From the NCBI RefSeq assembly GCF_002749615.1, contig NZ_CP024201.1, forward strand, positions 3,577,001 through 3,641,000: a stretch of DNA of 64,000 nt. The letters run 5' to 3'. The number at the start of each line of letters is the position of its first letter. Within the stretch, counting starts at the first letter, position 1. The notes under the pieces are model-generated. The model did no database searches, had not been told where the DNA came from, and worked only from the letters and a program-made list of their open reading frames with translations. Source of the DNA: Caulobacter mirabilis (GTDB taxonomy: Bacteria; Pseudomonadota; Alphaproteobacteria; Caulobacterales; Caulobacteraceae). Positions 43,215-55,434 of this stretch are shown here, piece by piece. The position numbers and the translations under genes were made by a program.

Positions 43215-45446
43215 ATGGCGGCGAAGATCGGAAAGACGGTCGCGGACTCCACGCCCTGGTGGCCGGAACCGCCCAAGCCGCCGAAAGGCGCGCCCAACAT
43301 CCTGGTGGTGCTGTTCGATGACGTCGGCTTCTCCGACTTCGGCTGCTACGGCTCGCCGATCGAGACCCCGACCATCGACGCCCTCGCCGCCCAGGGCCTG
43401 CGCTACACCGGCTTCCACACGACGGCGATGTGCTCGACCACCCGGGCGGCGCTGCTGACGGGCCGCAACCACCACAGCGTCGGGGTCGGCTGCCTGGCCA
43501 ACTTCGACAGCGGCTATCCCGGTTATCGCGGCAAGATCGCCCGGGAGGCCGGCATCCTGCCCGAGATGCTCAAGCCGCACGGCTATCGGAACTACATGAT
43601 CGGCAAGTGGCACGTGACCCCGCTGACCGAGAGCGGCCCGACCGGACCGTTCGACGGCTGGCCGCTGGGCCGGGGCTTCGACCGCTTCTACGGCTTCATG
43701 GACGCCGAGACCGACCAGTACGCTCCGGAGCTGGTGCGCGACAACACGCCGATCCCGCCGCCGGGAAGCTTCGAGACCGGCTACCATCTGACCGAGGATC
43801 TGATCGACCAGGCCATCCGCTACATCGCAGACCATACGGCCGACGCCCCCGAAACGCCCTGGCTGACCTGGGTGGCGCTCGGCGCCTGCCACGCCCCTCA
43901 CCAGGCGCCGGCCGAGATCATCGCCAAATACGACGCCGTCTTCGCCGACGGCTGGGACGTCGAGCGCGAGCGCCGGTTGGCGCGGCAGAAGGCCATGGGC
44001 GTCGTGCCGGCGGACACGAAGATGCCGCCGCGCAACGACCATGTCCGCGCCTGGGCCGACCATACGCCGGACGAGCAGCGCCTGTTCACCCGGCTGCAGG
44101 CCGCCTTCGCCGCCATGCTCGACCACGCCGACCAGCACCTGGGCCGTCTGGTCGCCTTCCTGGAGGACGCCGGCCTGCGCGAGGACACCCTGATCCTGGT
44201 GCTGTCCGACAATGGCGCCAGCCAGGAGGGCGGGCCGCTGGGCATGGTCAACGCCATGGGTCCCTACAACATGAAGTTCGAGCCCATGGAGGAGAAGCTC
44301 GCCCGCATCGACGAGATCGGCGGCCCCGCGAGCCACAGCAACTTCCCGCTCGGCTGGGCGATGGCCAGCAACACGCCGCTGCGCCGCTACAAGCAGAACA
44401 CCCACGGCGGCGGCGTGCGGGATCCGCTGGTGGTCAGCTGGCCTGCGCGGATCCGGAAGCAGGGCGAGACCCGGCCGCAGTTCGCCCACGCCTGCGACCT
44501 GACGCCGACCATCCTCGACCTGCTCGGCCTGACGCCCCCCACCAGCATCGCGGGCGTGGCTCAGATGCCGCTGGAGGGGGTCAGCTTCGCGGCCACGCTC
44601 GACGACGCCGCCGCCCCGGCGAAGGCCAGTCCGCAGTATTTCGAGATGTTCGGCCACCGCGGCCTGTGGAAGGACGGCTGGAAGGCGGTCGCCTACCACC
44701 CGCCGGGCCGTCCGTTCGATGCGGACCTCTGGGAGCTCTACCACCTGGACGCCGACGTCTCGGAAAGCGACGACCTGTCGGCCGCCCACCCGGAGAAGCT
44801 CGAAGCCCTGATCGCCGAATGGTGGGCCCAGGCGGAGGCCAACAAGGTGCTGCCGCTGGACGACCGCTTCGGCCCGCGCTTCGCCGAGAGCGCCGCCCGC
44901 TTCCACGGCGCGCGCAAGCGGTTCGTGTTCCACAAGGGCATGGGCCACCTGCCTACCGACGTGGCGCCGGACGTCCGCAGCCGAAGCTACTTCATCGAGG
45001 CCCATGTCCGCGTGGCCGCCGGCGACCAGGGCGTGCTCATCGCTCATGGCGACATGACCAGCGGTTACAGCCTGTACCTGCGCGAGGACGGCCGGCTGGT
45101 CCATGACCTGAACGTCGGCGGAACCCATGCGGTGGCGGTCTCCGACCACGCGGTCGAACCTGGTCACCGGCGGCTGGGGGTGGCCGTGCGCCCCGGCGAT
45201 GGCGGCCGCCGGATCGTGCTGACCATCGACGGCAAGGCGGCGGGCGAAGTCTCCACGCCGTTGGGCTTCTTCACCCTGATCAGCTGGTCGGGCCTGGATA
45301 TCGGCCTCGACCGCGGCAGCCCGGTCGGCGACTACGCCGCGCCGTTCCAGTTCACCGGTCTTCTGAAGAAGGTCACGGTGACCATGGACGACGATCAGGC
45401 GCTCGACGGCGACGCCGTCGGCGAGGCCGAGATGGCGCGGCAGTAG
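43215..45446 (+). CDS. Arylsulfatase-like enzyme with variant formylglycine motif
   Basis: This 743-residue protein belongs to the alkaline-phosphatase superfamily. Metal ligands are visible (FDDVGF, Asp35-Asp36; LVLSDNGAS; NTHGGGVRDPLVVSWPARI). The modification site reads C73-S-T-T-R, so the proline of the usual C-x-P-x-R is Thr. Conversion of the Cys to formylglycine is still possible but not certain. The C-terminal 150 residues are a beta-rich domain typical of the long bacterial group. No signal peptide; cytoplasmic. GGGAG ribosome site. Substrate unknown. Confidence 0.9.
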   Translation: MAAKIGKTVADSTPWWPEPPKPPKGAPNILVVLFDDVGFSDFGCYGSPIETPTIDALAAQGLRYTGFHTTAMCSTTRAALLTGRNHHSVGVGCLANFDSGYPGYRGKIAREAGILPEMLKPHGYRNYMIGKWHVTPLTESGPTGPFDGWPLGRGFDRFYGFMDAETDQYAPELVRDNTPIPPPGSFETGYHLTEDLIDQAIRYIADHTADAPETPWLTWVALGACHAPHQAPAEIIAKYDAVFADGWDVERERRLARQKAMGVVPADTKMPPRNDHVRAWADHTPDEQRLFTRLQAAFAAMLDHADQHLGRLVAFLEDAGLREDTLILVLSDNGASQEGGPLGMVNAMGPYNMKFEPMEEKLARIDEIGGPASHSNFPLGWAMASNTPLRRYKQNTHGGGVRDPLVVSWPARIRKQGETRPQFAHACDLTPTILDLLGLTPPTSIAGVAQMPLEGVSFAATLDDAAAPAKASPQYFEMFGHRGLWKDGWKAVAYHPPGRPFDADLWELYHLDADVSESDDLSAAHPEKLEALIAEWWAQAEANKVLPLDDRFGPRFAESAARFHGARKRFVFHKGMGHLPTDVAPDVRSRSYFIEAHVRVAAGDQGVLIAHGDMTSGYSLYLREDGRLVHDLNVGGTHAVAVSDHAVEPGHRRLGVAVRPGDGGRRIVLTIDGKAAGEVSTPLGFFTLISWSGLDIGLDRGSPVGDYAAPFQFTGLLKKVTVTMDDDQALDGDAVGEAEMARQ

Positions 45447-45453
45447 GTCGTCC

Positions 45454-45532
45454 GGGGACATGCTCCGGCGCAGCCGGTGCGTGTCCCCTCATGCCGCGGA
45501 CGGGGACATGCACCCTGCGGGAGCATGTCCCC
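45454..45532. repeat. Palindromic intergenic repeat, family A copy 2
   Basis: The arms GGGGACATGCTCC...GGTGCGTGTCCCC and GGGGACATGCACC...GGAGCATGTCCCC match copy 1 at 5-87. It lies 7 bp after the sulfatase stop, where it can also act as a transcript-ending stem. Confidence 0.85.
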
Positions 45533-45592
45533 CGGCGTGCGTGGCTCGTGACGACCTTGCGGCCGTCACGCCCCTCGGCCACTCTCGCGGCC

Positions 45593-46300
45593 ATGATCAC
45601 ACGCGCCCTCGCCGCCTCCGCCGCCGTCCTGGCCCTCGCCGCCTGTTCGGAGCCGGCCTCGCCGCCCGAAAAACCGGCCGCCTCCGCCGCGCCCGAAGCC
45701 GCCGCGCCGGCCCAGCCCGCCGAGACCCCCGCCGCGCCGGTCGACGCCGGCCTGCAGGGCGGGACGGACCAGTGGAAACAGGTCGCCGACAAGCAGGACC
45801 ACGACCGCCTCGCTCTGCTGCAGGACGCCTGGAAGCAGGCCTTGCGCGAGGCCAACCACGAGTTCGGCGCCCAGATCGACAGCCTGGGCATGGTCGCCGT
45901 GCCCGACGCCGCGCTCGACAAGCAGGTTCCCGCTCCCGGCAAGTATCGTTGCCGTACGATCAAGATCGGCTCGATGGACGGCGCCGGCCTGGCCTACGTC
46001 GCCTATCCCTTCTTCACCTGCACCATAGAGCTGACCCCGGGCGGCGACCTGATCCTGACCAAGACCACCGGCAGCCAGCGCACCCGCGGCCTGATCTATC
46101 CCAACGAGGGCGACCCCAAGCGGCTGGTCTACGTCGGCGCCCAGGCCTGGGGCGAAGAGAAGGAGTTCCCGAACTACGGCCAGAACCCCGAACGCAATCA
46201 GATCGGCGTCGTCGAACGCATCGGCGCCAACCGCTGGCGCCTGGTCCTGCCCTGGCCGAAGCAAGAGGCGAAACTGGAGATTCTGGAGTTCCGGCAGTAG
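45593..46300 (+). CDS. DUF4893 family lipoprotein
   Basis: This 235-residue protein has a lipoprotein signal (MITRALAASAAVLALAACSEP, lipobox LAAC), then a Pro/Ala-rich linker to about residue 55, then the conserved domain: DHDRLALLQDAWKQALREAN, APGKYRCRTIKIGS, FFTCTIEL, TTGSQRTRGLIY, YGQNPERNQIGVVERIG. The domain is found mainly in Alphaproteobacteria and has no known function; it is expected in the periplasm on a lipid anchor. The upstream family A repeat and downstream gap isolate it as a single gene. Confidence 0.88.
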   Translation: MITRALAASAAVLALAACSEPASPPEKPAASAAPEAAAPAQPAETPAAPVDAGLQGGTDQWKQVADKQDHDRLALLQDAWKQALREANHEFGAQIDSLGMVAVPDAALDKQVPAPGKYRCRTIKIGSMDGAGLAYVAYPFFTCTIELTPGGDLILTKTTGSQRTRGLIYPNEGDPKRLVYVGAQAWGEEKEFPNYGQNPERNQIGVVERIGANRWRLVLPWPKQEAKLEILEFRQ

Positions 46301-46356
46301 GCGGAGGGCCTGGAGCCTGGGCGCGGGCGGTTCGCGAAACTTCGCTCCGCCACCGC

Positions 46357-46384
46357 CTTGTGTGACACCTGGGCCACACCTATC
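46357..46384 (+). promoter_or_regulatory. Possible heat-shock promoter of clpB
   Basis: CTTGTG (46357-46362) and CACACCTAT (46375-46383) are about 12 bp apart, loosely like the -35 CTTGAA and -10 CCCCAT elements of sigma-32. The fit is partial; it is suggested because clpB is normally a sigma-32 gene. Confidence 0.25.
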
Positions 46385-46455
46385 TCGGGTCGGCGACCGA
46401 TTGCGCTCAGCGGAGGCGATCGGTCTAATTCCGCCTATCCAGGGGATATCCGACC

Positions 46456-49056
<2,601 letters not shown>

Positions 49057-49081
49057 GGGGGCTTCCTCCCCCGCTACACGC

Positions 49082-49113
49082 AGGGCGATCGGCCGAGCGG
49101 CCGGTCGCCCTTC
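49082..49113 (+). terminator. Terminator of clpB
   Basis: AGGGCGA-t-CGGCCG and CGGCCG-g-TCGCCCT form a 13-bp stem with one mismatch and a 2-nt loop, followed by TTCTGCGTTT. Confidence 0.88.
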
Positions 49114-49145
49114 TGCGTTTCAGACCCGCCGCCCAGCGATGGCGC

Positions 49146-49258
49146 CTCCTTCGAGACGCTCGCGTGAGGCTCGCTCCTCAGGGTGACGAACTCAGAGCGC
49201 GCCACTCACCTTCGTCATGGTGAGGAGCGGACCCTCAGGTCCGCGTCTCGAACCACGC
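49146..49258. repeat. Palindromic intergenic repeat, family B copy 2
   Basis: The copy opens TCCTTCGAGACGC and closes GCGTCTCGAACCACGC, with inner arms GGCTCGCTCCTCAGGGTGACG and CGTCATGGTGAGGAGCG. It matches copy 1 (2867-2980) along its length and again lies between convergent genes. Confidence 0.85.
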
Positions 49259-49275
49259 GCTTGGGGGTTGGCTTG

Positions 49276-49809
49276 TCAGAGCCCCTTCCCCATCCGGGCC
49301 AGCGGTACAGGGACGCCGCCGCGGTCGTCTTCGAACCGTTCGATGACGCTGTAGCCGCAGGCCTCGTACAGCGGCTGGCCGGACAGGGTGCCGGCCAGTT
49401 CCAGCCGCTTGAAGCCCTCGGCCCGGGCGGCCGCCTCGCACAGGGCCAGGATCAGCTTGCCGACCCCGCGCCGGGCGAAGGCCGGGCTGGTGTACATCGC
49501 CCGCACGCGAGCCGGCTCGGTGGCGGAGTCCAGCAGGGCGGCGTTGCGGCCGGCGCTGTGGTCGCCGCCGTAGAGCGTGTTGCGTCGGCTCCAGCCGCCG
49601 CAGCCGGCGATCGCGCCGGTCTCGACGTCCTCGACCACGAAATAGGTGCCGTCCTCGACCAGCTGGCTGTCCAGACCCATCAGCGCCCGGCTGGCCGCGA
49701 TCTGGGCCGCGTCGAGGAAACCCTTTTGAAGTTCCGCGATGGCGGCGTCCATCACGGCGGACAGCGCCGGCAGGTCGTCGGCGACGGCGATGCGATGCTT
49801 GAGACTCAT
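49276..49809 (-). CDS. GNAT-family N-acetyltransferase
   Basis: This 177-residue protein is a single GNAT domain: RIAVADDLPALSAVMDAAIAELQ at the start, YFVVEDVETGAIAGCGGWSRR in the middle, and the acetyl-CoA loop in MYTSPAFARRGVGKLILALCEAAARAEG, then YEACGYSVIERFED. The acceptor cannot be told. ATG start at MSLKHRIA. It is followed in the same direction by no close gene; a small lipoprotein gene lies 26 bp upstream and may share the transcript. Confidence 0.9.
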   Translation of the reverse strand: MSLKHRIAVADDLPALSAVMDAAIAELQKGFLDAAQIAASRALMGLDSQLVEDGTYFVVEDVETGAIAGCGGWSRRNTLYGGDHSAGRNAALLDSATEPARVRAMYTSPAFARRGVGKLILALCEAAARAEGFKRLELAGTLSGQPLYEACGYSVIERFEDDRGGVPVPLARMGKGL

Positions 49810-49835
49810 GGACGGACGCGCACTCTGTCTGGAGG

Positions 49836-50210
49836 TCAGGGCTTCTTGCAGTAGGCCGGGGCGTCCTTGCCGAGCAGGTCGCAGCCGCGGTCGATCTCGG
49901 ACTGGATCAGGTCACAGCTGTTCTCCGCGTTGCAGGGCGGATGTGTGGCCGGCGAGACCTGGATGCAATGCTCGACCAGGACCTTGGCCTGATCCTCGCC
50001 GATCGCTTCGCGGCAGGTCTTCGGCGCGGCCGCGGCCTGGCCTCGGGCGGCGGCGTCGTCCGCCGGCTGGGCCGCGACGGGCGCCGATGTCGCGGGCGGC
50101 TGAGGCGCGGCGACGGGCGCGGTCTCGGCGCCATGCGGCGACTTGGCGGCGGGATCGGAACAGCCGGCGAGCGCAAGCGCCAGGGTCGCGAGTGCAAGAC
50201 AACGCATCAT
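49836..50210 (-). CDS. Small Cys-containing lipoprotein of unknown function
   Basis: This 124-residue protein has a lipoprotein signal (MMRCLALATLALALAGCSDP, lipobox LAGC), a Pro/Ala-rich linker to about residue 60, then a short domain with five cysteines (TCREAIGEDQAKVLVEHCIQVS, PPCNAENSCDLIQSEIDRGCDLL, YCKKP). The cysteine pattern suggests disulfides in the periplasm. No family is recognised. ATG follows GGAGGAGACGTCG. It may be cotranscribed with the downstream GNAT gene. Confidence 0.82.
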   Translation of the reverse strand: MMRCLALATLALALAGCSDPAAKSPHGAETAPVAAPQPPATSAPVAAQPADDAAARGQAAAAPKTCREAIGEDQAKVLVEHCIQVSPATHPPCNAENSCDLIQSEIDRGCDLLGKDAPAYCKKP

Positions 50211-50499
50211 CGACGTCTCCTCCAAGGCTTCGCCAGCCTAGATCAACGGAGACGTCTCAGGAAGTCGGGACCAGTCTCCGCAAGCAGATCGACGGTCATC
50301 GAAAGGAGCGCATGTGTTCTTCGATTCATCGAAAAAGGGGTGATTTCCGACGAAAACCCGCGCAGCTCACGCCTTTGTGCATCCCAAGGTCCCGTTTTCG
50401 GCGCAGGCGTGCTAGAAGGTACGTCTCCGCGCACAGATGCGCGGCCCGCCGTCGGCCGCCCTCCGACCCGCTTCCGGCCGGCGACAGATTGGAGACCCG

Positions 50500-50826
50500 A
50501 TGATCGAAGAAGGCTTCGTGCGCCTGTATGCGCACGACTTTACCGCCCTGGCCGCCCGCGCCGAGACCGGCATGGACGTCGAGGCGCAAGTGCTCAAGCG
50601 CGTCGACGAAGCCAAGTCGCACGCGGCCCTGATGGACGCCCGCAAGGGCACGGGACACCTGCCGGCCGTGGTCGAGCGGCTGACTCATGAAGCGGAGCGG
50701 CAGGACGCCCGCGCGATCCGCGCCGTCGACGACGTCGCCGGCGCCCTGGCCAGGCGGAAGGCCTTCCTGATGCGCGTGGTGAAGCTGCTCGGCGCGCAGG
50801 CGGCCGCCAAGCCGTCGATGGCCTAG
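50500..50826 (+). CDS. Hypothetical helical protein
   Basis: This 108-residue protein has no recognised family. It is predicted mostly helical (VRLYAHDFTALAARAETGMD, QVLKRVDEAKSHAALMDARK, VVERLTHEAERQDARAIRAVDDVAGALARRK) with alternating charges that could form coiled coils. GGAG 5 bases before the ATG supports the start. It is divergent from the small lipoprotein gene across a 289-bp gap that shows no clear gene. Confidence 0.7.
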   Translation: MIEEGFVRLYAHDFTALAARAETGMDVEAQVLKRVDEAKSHAALMDARKGTGHLPAVVERLTHEAERQDARAIRAVDDVAGALARRKAFLMRVVKLLGAQAAAKPSMA

Positions 50827-50867
50827 GACCAACCGCGGGCGGCCCCGCCGCCCGCAGCCGCCATCCG

Positions 50868-51536
50868 CTAGAACCCGGCCTTCAAGCCCACGACCGCCGC
50901 GCCGGACTCGACGTCGGAGTCGACATAGTGCAGCGACAGGGCGACCGGGCCGAAGGCCTTGGTCACGCCCAGCGCCCAGTCGGTCTTGCCGTCGGCGAAG
51001 GCCCCGTCCTCATGGCCGATCCAGCCGTCGAGGCTGACCGGCCAGGACTCCGGCGCGTACTCGGCCGAAACGCTGAAATAGGTGTTGTCCTGGTTGCCCA
51101 GGTTGTCCTGCTCCGGCGCATAGGCGAGGCCGACCGTGCCGGTGAAGGCGTCCCAGGTCCTGGACGCCGACAGCGGAATCTCCCAGTAGTTCAGATCCTC
51201 GCCGCCCGGGTAGGCGTAGTAGATCACGCCCACGTCGAAGTCGAAGCCGCCCGCCGAGGCGGCGAGGCCGGCCGACAGGTCGATCTCCACGTCCGCGCCG
51301 CCGGTGTCCTCGATGTTCGAGCCCCAGACGCCGGCGTAGAAGCCCTGCGGCAGTTCCAGCTTCAGGCTGCCCTGCAGCGCGGGGTCCTCGCCCGACAGCG
51401 ACAGGCCGCGGTAGCGGTAGTCCGACACGACGCCGATGTCGCCGCTGAGCTTCACGCCGTCGGCTTCGCGCGCCGTCGCGGCGCCGCCGAACCCGAACGC
51501 CGCTACGGCGGCGATGAGCGCGAGTTTGATGTTCAT
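50868..51536 (-). CDS. TorF-family putative outer-membrane porin
   Basis: This 222-residue protein has a signal peptide (MNIKLALIAAVAAFGFGGAATA), then beta-strand pairs throughout (SGDIGVVSDYRYRGLSLSGEDPALQG, YAGVWGSNIED, DFDVGVIYYAYPGG, FGPVALSLHYVDSD) ending in a C-terminal Phe (VGLKAGF), a beta-barrel sorting signal. VSDYRYRGLS is a hallmark of the TorF/TIGR02001 family in Proteobacteria. It probably forms a small outer-membrane barrel; the solute is unknown. Confidence 0.9.
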   Translation of the reverse strand: MNIKLALIAAVAAFGFGGAATAREADGVKLSGDIGVVSDYRYRGLSLSGEDPALQGSLKLELPQGFYAGVWGSNIEDTGGADVEIDLSAGLAASAGGFDFDVGVIYYAYPGGEDLNYWEIPLSASRTWDAFTGTVGLAYAPEQDNLGNQDNTYFSVSAEYAPESWPVSLDGWIGHEDGAFADGKTDWALGVTKAFGPVALSLHYVDSDVESGAAVVGLKAGF

Positions 51537-51599
51537 GGATAGTCTCCCCTTCTCACCCGCGCTGATACCCGCACGGGGTTAACAGGGGGCGCCCGCCGC

Positions 51600-52295
51600 T
51601 CACGGCGCCGCCAGCCGCCCGAGCCGCCTCGCTAGTTCTTCTGTCGCGTCACGACGGAACCACTCGCCGTGGGCGATGACCGCTTGCGCCGGCCGCCAGC
51701 CCAGCAACTGCGCCGCGGCGGCGCGGGCGCGCCCCTCGTCACGCACGCTCATCCGGTACAGCCGAGAGACCCCGCCGCGCGGCCAGGCGATGCCGTCCAG
51801 GCGCGCGATGACCGACGCCAGCGGCGATTGCAGCTCGAGCCGGATGTTGATGATCAGGTCGGTCAGGATCGCGGTCGAAGACCGGGCGTGGAAGAACAGC
51901 ACCTCGTCGGGTTTGGCCGGAAACACCGTCTGGGCGATCTCCCCCGCCCAGGCCGCGTCGGCGACCGTTCCCAGATCGGAGGCGAAGGCGAGGTCCGGCC
52001 GCTTGGGCCTCAGCCCTGGCGCCGCGTGAGCCCGGGCCGCCGGATACCGCGCCATCCAGGCGCCCAGATGCAGGTGATGCTGCGCGTTGGGCGCGATCAG
52101 TTCGCGCACCTCGCCCAGAGCCTCGATCTCCCGCGCCAGGGCGTCGTCCAGGGCGATCGGCGAATGCACCCACAATCCGCCGCCGGCCAGCCGGACTACG
52201 GTCGAGCGGGTGGTCAGCGTCAGGCCGAAGTAGCGTACGGACGGTCCCTCGGCGAGCCAGATGTCGTCGCCGATCGGCTCCAGCCTGTCCGTCAT
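51600..52295 (-). CDS. DUF4336 (metallo-beta-lactamase-related) protein
   Basis: The protein has 231 residues. The block GGGLWVHSPIALDDALAREIEALGEVRELIAPNAQHHLHLGAWMARYPAARAHAAPGL is the core of DUF4336, which is a metallo-beta-lactamase-like fold with a reduced metal site: the H-x-H-x-D-H motif is represented only by QHHLHLG. An enzyme activity cannot be stated. No signal peptide. It is divergent from cobT with about 150 bases between them. Confidence 0.85.
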   Translation of the reverse strand: MTDRLEPIGDDIWLAEGPSVRYFGLTLTTRSTVVRLAGGGLWVHSPIALDDALAREIEALGEVRELIAPNAQHHLHLGAWMARYPAARAHAAPGLRPKRPDLAFASDLGTVADAAWAGEIAQTVFPAKPDEVLFFHARSSTAILTDLIINIRLELQSPLASVIARLDGIAWPRGGVSRLYRMSVRDEGRARAAAAQLLGWRPAQAVIAHGEWFRRDATEELARRLGRLAAP

Positions 52296-52447
52296 TCCAC
52301 GCCCCCAACGTCCTTGCCCGGACGGACGCTAGCACCGCATCCGGAACAGCGGACGAGGAAACCGTCACGCCGGTCCGTATTCCCTGGCGTCACCGCCCCT
52401 AGAACCGCTTCCATCGCCCGACCCCGGCGCGCTAGAACATCGACGCG

Positions 52448-54382
52448 ATGAGCAAGCCCGAGAGTCCCGTCGAACCCTTCAAGCGCGCCCTGGCGCACGC
52501 CGCTCGCTCCCTGGCGGAGACGCCGGACCTGGAGGTGGTGTTCTCCGGCGACGGACCGTCGCTGTCGGGCAACCGCGCCGTGCTTCCCCACCCGCCCCGC
52601 GACCTGAACAGCAAGGAAGCGGCCCGCATCCGCGGCATGGCCGACCAGATGGCGCTGCGTCTGGCGCATCACGACCCCATGGCCTACGCCAAGGGCCGTC
52701 CGGGTTCGCCGCAGGGCCAGGCGATCTTCGAGGCCGTCGAGCAGGCCCGGATCGAGGCCATCGGCGCCAACGCCCTGGGCGGGGTGCGCGGCAACCTGAA
52801 CGCCGTGCTGGAGCACGCCGTCGAGCGCAAGGGCCTGGCCCGGATCACCGACCGCGCCGCCGTGCCGATGGCCGACGTGATCTCGCTGATGGTGCGCGAG
52901 CGCCTGACCGGCGAGCGTCCCCCCGACGGGGCCAGGGGCGTCGTCGACCTGTTCCGCGACGAGATCGAAGCCAAGGCCGGCGCCGATCTCGACCGGCTGG
53001 CGGCCGACCTGACCAACCAGGCCGCCTTCGCCAAGACCGTCCGCACCATCCTGCGCGACCTCGACCTGGGCGACGCCGAGATCGACGCCCAGGAGGACAG
53101 CGAGGACGAGGGCGACGAGACCGAGCAACAGCAGCAGACCGACGAAAGCGACGACGGCGAGGGCGACGGCGAGACCCCCGAAGGCGCCTCGATGGAGGAC
53201 ACCGACGCCACTGACCAGGACGGCCAGGAAGGCGAGGAACAGCTGGTCGAGGCCGAGGAGGACGACCAGGCCGAGATGTCCGACGAGGCTCCGGAAATGG
53301 GCGACGGCGCCAAGCCGGCCCGGCCGGAGATCAAGGACAGCGGCAAGCCCGAGCCGGCCTACAAGGTCTTCACCACCGCCCATGACGAGATCGTCGGCGC
53401 CGAGGACCTGTGCGACGCCGAGGAGCTGGCCCGGCTGCGCGCCTATCTGGACCAGCAGTTGTCGGCCCTCTCCAGCGTCGTCTCGCGCCTGGCCAACAAG
53501 CTGCAGCGGCGGCTGCTGGCGCAGCAGAACCGCTCCTGGACGTTCGACCTCGAGGAAGGGATGCTCGACGTCGCCCGCCTGCCGCGGGTGATCATCGATC
53601 CGACCGCTCCGCTCAGCTTCAAGCAGGAGGAGGACACCGAGTTCCGCGACACGGTGGTCACCCTGCTGCTGGACAATTCGGGCTCGATGCGCGGCCGGCC
53701 GATCATGGTCGCCGCCGTCTGCGCCGACATCCTGGCCCGCACGCTGGAACGCTGCGGGGTCAAGACCGAGATCCTTGGCTTCACCACCCGCGCCTGGAAG
53801 GGCGGCATCAGCCGCGACGACTGGATCAAGGCCGGCAAGCCGCCGGCGCCGGGCCGCCTGAACGACCTGCGCCACATCATCTACAAGGCGGCCGACGCGC
53901 CCTGGCGGCGCGCGCGCAAGAACCTCGGGCTGATGATGCGCGAGGGCCTGCTGAAGGAGAACATCGACGGCGAGGCGCTGATGTGGGCGCACCAGCGGAT
54001 CATCGCCCGGCCCGAGCAACGCCGGATCCTGATGGTGATCAGCGACGGCGCGCCGGTCGACGACTCCACGCTGTCGGTCAACAGCGGCCACTACCTGGAA
54101 CGCCACCTGCGCAGCGTGATCGCCGAGATCGAGGGCAAGAGCCCGGTCGAGCTGCTGGCCATCGGCATCGGCCACGACGTGACCCGCTACTACAAGAAGG
54201 CGGTGACCATCGTCGACGTCGAGCAGCTGGGCGGGGTGCTGGTCGAGCAGCTGGCCGCCCTGTTCGAGGAAGAGCCGCGCCGCGTGGCGACGACCCGGGG
54301 CCTGCTCGCCCCGCCGCCCGTGACCCAGCCGCCGGCGATGAAGTCGACCACCTTGCGCGACGTCCGGAGCGCCCTGGCGTGA
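52448..54382 (+). CDS. cobT: Cobaltochelatase subunit CobT
   Basis: CobT works with the AAA+ partner CobS and with CobN to insert cobalt into the corrin ring in aerobic B12 synthesis. The 644-residue chain has an N-terminal helical domain (about 1-200), a very acidic linker (about 205-285, rich in Glu/Asp/Gln) and a C-terminal VWA domain with the MIDAS motif DNSGSM at about 409. Length and layout are normal. cobS, cobN and other cob genes are not in the window. The stop overlaps the GTG start of a lipoprotein gene. Confidence 0.95.
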   Translation: MSKPESPVEPFKRALAHAARSLAETPDLEVVFSGDGPSLSGNRAVLPHPPRDLNSKEAARIRGMADQMALRLAHHDPMAYAKGRPGSPQGQAIFEAVEQARIEAIGANALGGVRGNLNAVLEHAVERKGLARITDRAAVPMADVISLMVRERLTGERPPDGARGVVDLFRDEIEAKAGADLDRLAADLTNQAAFAKTVRTILRDLDLGDAEIDAQEDSEDEGDETEQQQQTDESDDGEGDGETPEGASMEDTDATDQDGQEGEEQLVEAEEDDQAEMSDEAPEMGDGAKPARPEIKDSGKPEPAYKVFTTAHDEIVGAEDLCDAEELARLRAYLDQQLSALSSVVSRLANKLQRRLLAQQNRSWTFDLEEGMLDVARLPRVIIDPTAPLSFKQEEDTEFRDTVVTLLLDNSGSMRGRPIMVAAVCADILARTLERCGVKTEILGFTTRAWKGGISRDDWIKAGKPPAPGRLNDLRHIIYKAADAPWRRARKNLGLMMREGLLKENIDGEALMWAHQRIIARPEQRRILMVISDGAPVDDSTLSVNSGHYLERHLRSVIAEIEGKSPVELLAIGIGHDVTRYYKKAVTIVDVEQLGGVLVEQLAALFEEEPRRVATTRGLLAPPPVTQPPAMKSTTLRDVRSALA

Positions 54383-55434
54383 CCCTCCCCTCTCTCCGAT
54401 CGTCCTCGCGAAGGCGGGGACCCAGGCTGAATCGGAGAAGATTGCCGGCGTGGGTTTGGGTTCCCGCCCTTGCGGGAGCCATCGGCGTTCTTTCCGCCTG
54501 CGCCGCCGCCCACCTCAAGCCGATCCCGCCGCGGGGGCCGATCCCGGTCAGCGCCGGAGTGTCGGTGCAGGCGAGCCCGGTCCCGCTGGACCCGTCCAAC
54601 CCGGCGCGGCTGGAGGTCGACGGCTTCCGCTACGCCGGCGGCGTGGCCCTGACCAGCGCCGACACCAGCCGCCTGCACGGCCTGTCGGACCTGATCGTCT
54701 ACGGCGATGGAAGCCTGGTCGCGCCCAGCGACGATGGCGACATCTTCCGGGGCAAGCTGGTCCTGGACGCCGACGGCCGGCTTGTCGGCGTGTCCGACGC
54801 CACGCTCGAGCCGCTGCGCAACCCCAAGGGCGAGCCGCTCCAGGGCAAGGGCGAAGGCGACGCCGAGGGCGCCGCCCAACTGCATGACGGCCCGCTGCTG
54901 ATCAGCTTCGAGCGCCACCACCGCATCTGGCGCTACGCCCAGGACCAAGCCGATCCCAAGCCGGCGACCATGCCCGACGTGAAGCTCGAGCCCAACGAGG
55001 GCATGGAGGGCCTGGCCGCCTTCGGTGCCCGGGACCGCACCGCCTACTGGGTCGGGACCGAGCCGGGCGGACTGTACCTGTGCCGACTGGATGTCTCCTG
55101 CGCGGAAGTCTCCGGCCTGCCCAAGCCGCCGCTGGGCTATCGCCTGTCCGGCCTGGCGCCGGGTCCGAACGGCGAACTGGTGATCCTGCATCACAGCTAC
55201 ATTCCGGCCATCGGCTCGCGGATCATCGTCACCATCGTGCGTGACCCGAACGGGACCAAGACCGTGGCGGGCCGCCTAGCCATGGGGCCCAACAGCACGG
55301 TCGACAACTTCGAGGGCGTCTCGGTAGCGGCCCGGCCGAACGGCGACTGGCGCCTGTACCTGCTGTCGGACGACAACTTCAATCCCAAGCAGCGCACCCT
55401 GCTGCTGGCCTTCGACTGGACGCCGCCGAAATGA
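54379..55434 (+). CDS. Phytase-like / esterase-like propeller lipoprotein
   Basis: This protein is of about 351 residues. A lipobox Cys (LSAC, Cys41 from the GTG) follows a hydrophobic stretch [18 protein letters not shown]. The mature part is a beta-propeller of the 'esterase-like activity of phytase' family: [85 protein letters not shown]. Start may be GTG (coupled to cobT) or TTG at 54442. The whole signal region lies inside a family C repeat. Located on a lipid anchor in the periplasm; substrate unknown. Confidence 0.82.
   Translation: MTLPSLRSSSRRRGPRLNRRRLPAWVWVPALAGAIGVLSACAAAHLKPIPPRGPIPVSAGVSVQASPVPLDPSNPARLEVDGFRYAGGVALTSADTSRLHGLSDLIVYGDGSLVAPSDDGDIFRGKLVLDADGRLVGVSDATLEPLRNPKGEPLQGKGEGDAEGAAQLHDGPLLISFERHHRIWRYAQDQADPKPATMPDVKLEPNEGMEGLAAFGARDRTAYWVGTEPGGLYLCRLDVSCAEVSGLPKPPLGYRLSGLAPGPNGELVILHHSYIPAIGSRIIVTIVRDPNGTKTVAGRLAMGPNSTVDNFEGVSVAARPNGDWRLYLLSDDNFNPKQRTLLLAFDWTPPK
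54403..54478. repeat. Family C palindromic repeat inside the lipoprotein signal region
   Basis: The left arm TCCTCGCGAAGGCGGGGACC (54403-54422) and the right arm around GGTTCCCGCCCTTGCGGGAG (54459-54478) pair with several mismatches. The core resembles copy 1 at 36595-36699 (TCC..GCGAAGGC.GGGA). Here it is translated and supplies the basic and hydrophobic parts of the signal peptide. Confidence 0.7.

Noticed and set aside
50211..50499. Small RNA or regulatory site in the gap between the small lipoprotein and the helical protein
   Set aside because: Short TCGA/TCGAAA repeats are present, but no stable stem with a T-run or clear promoter pair could be supported.
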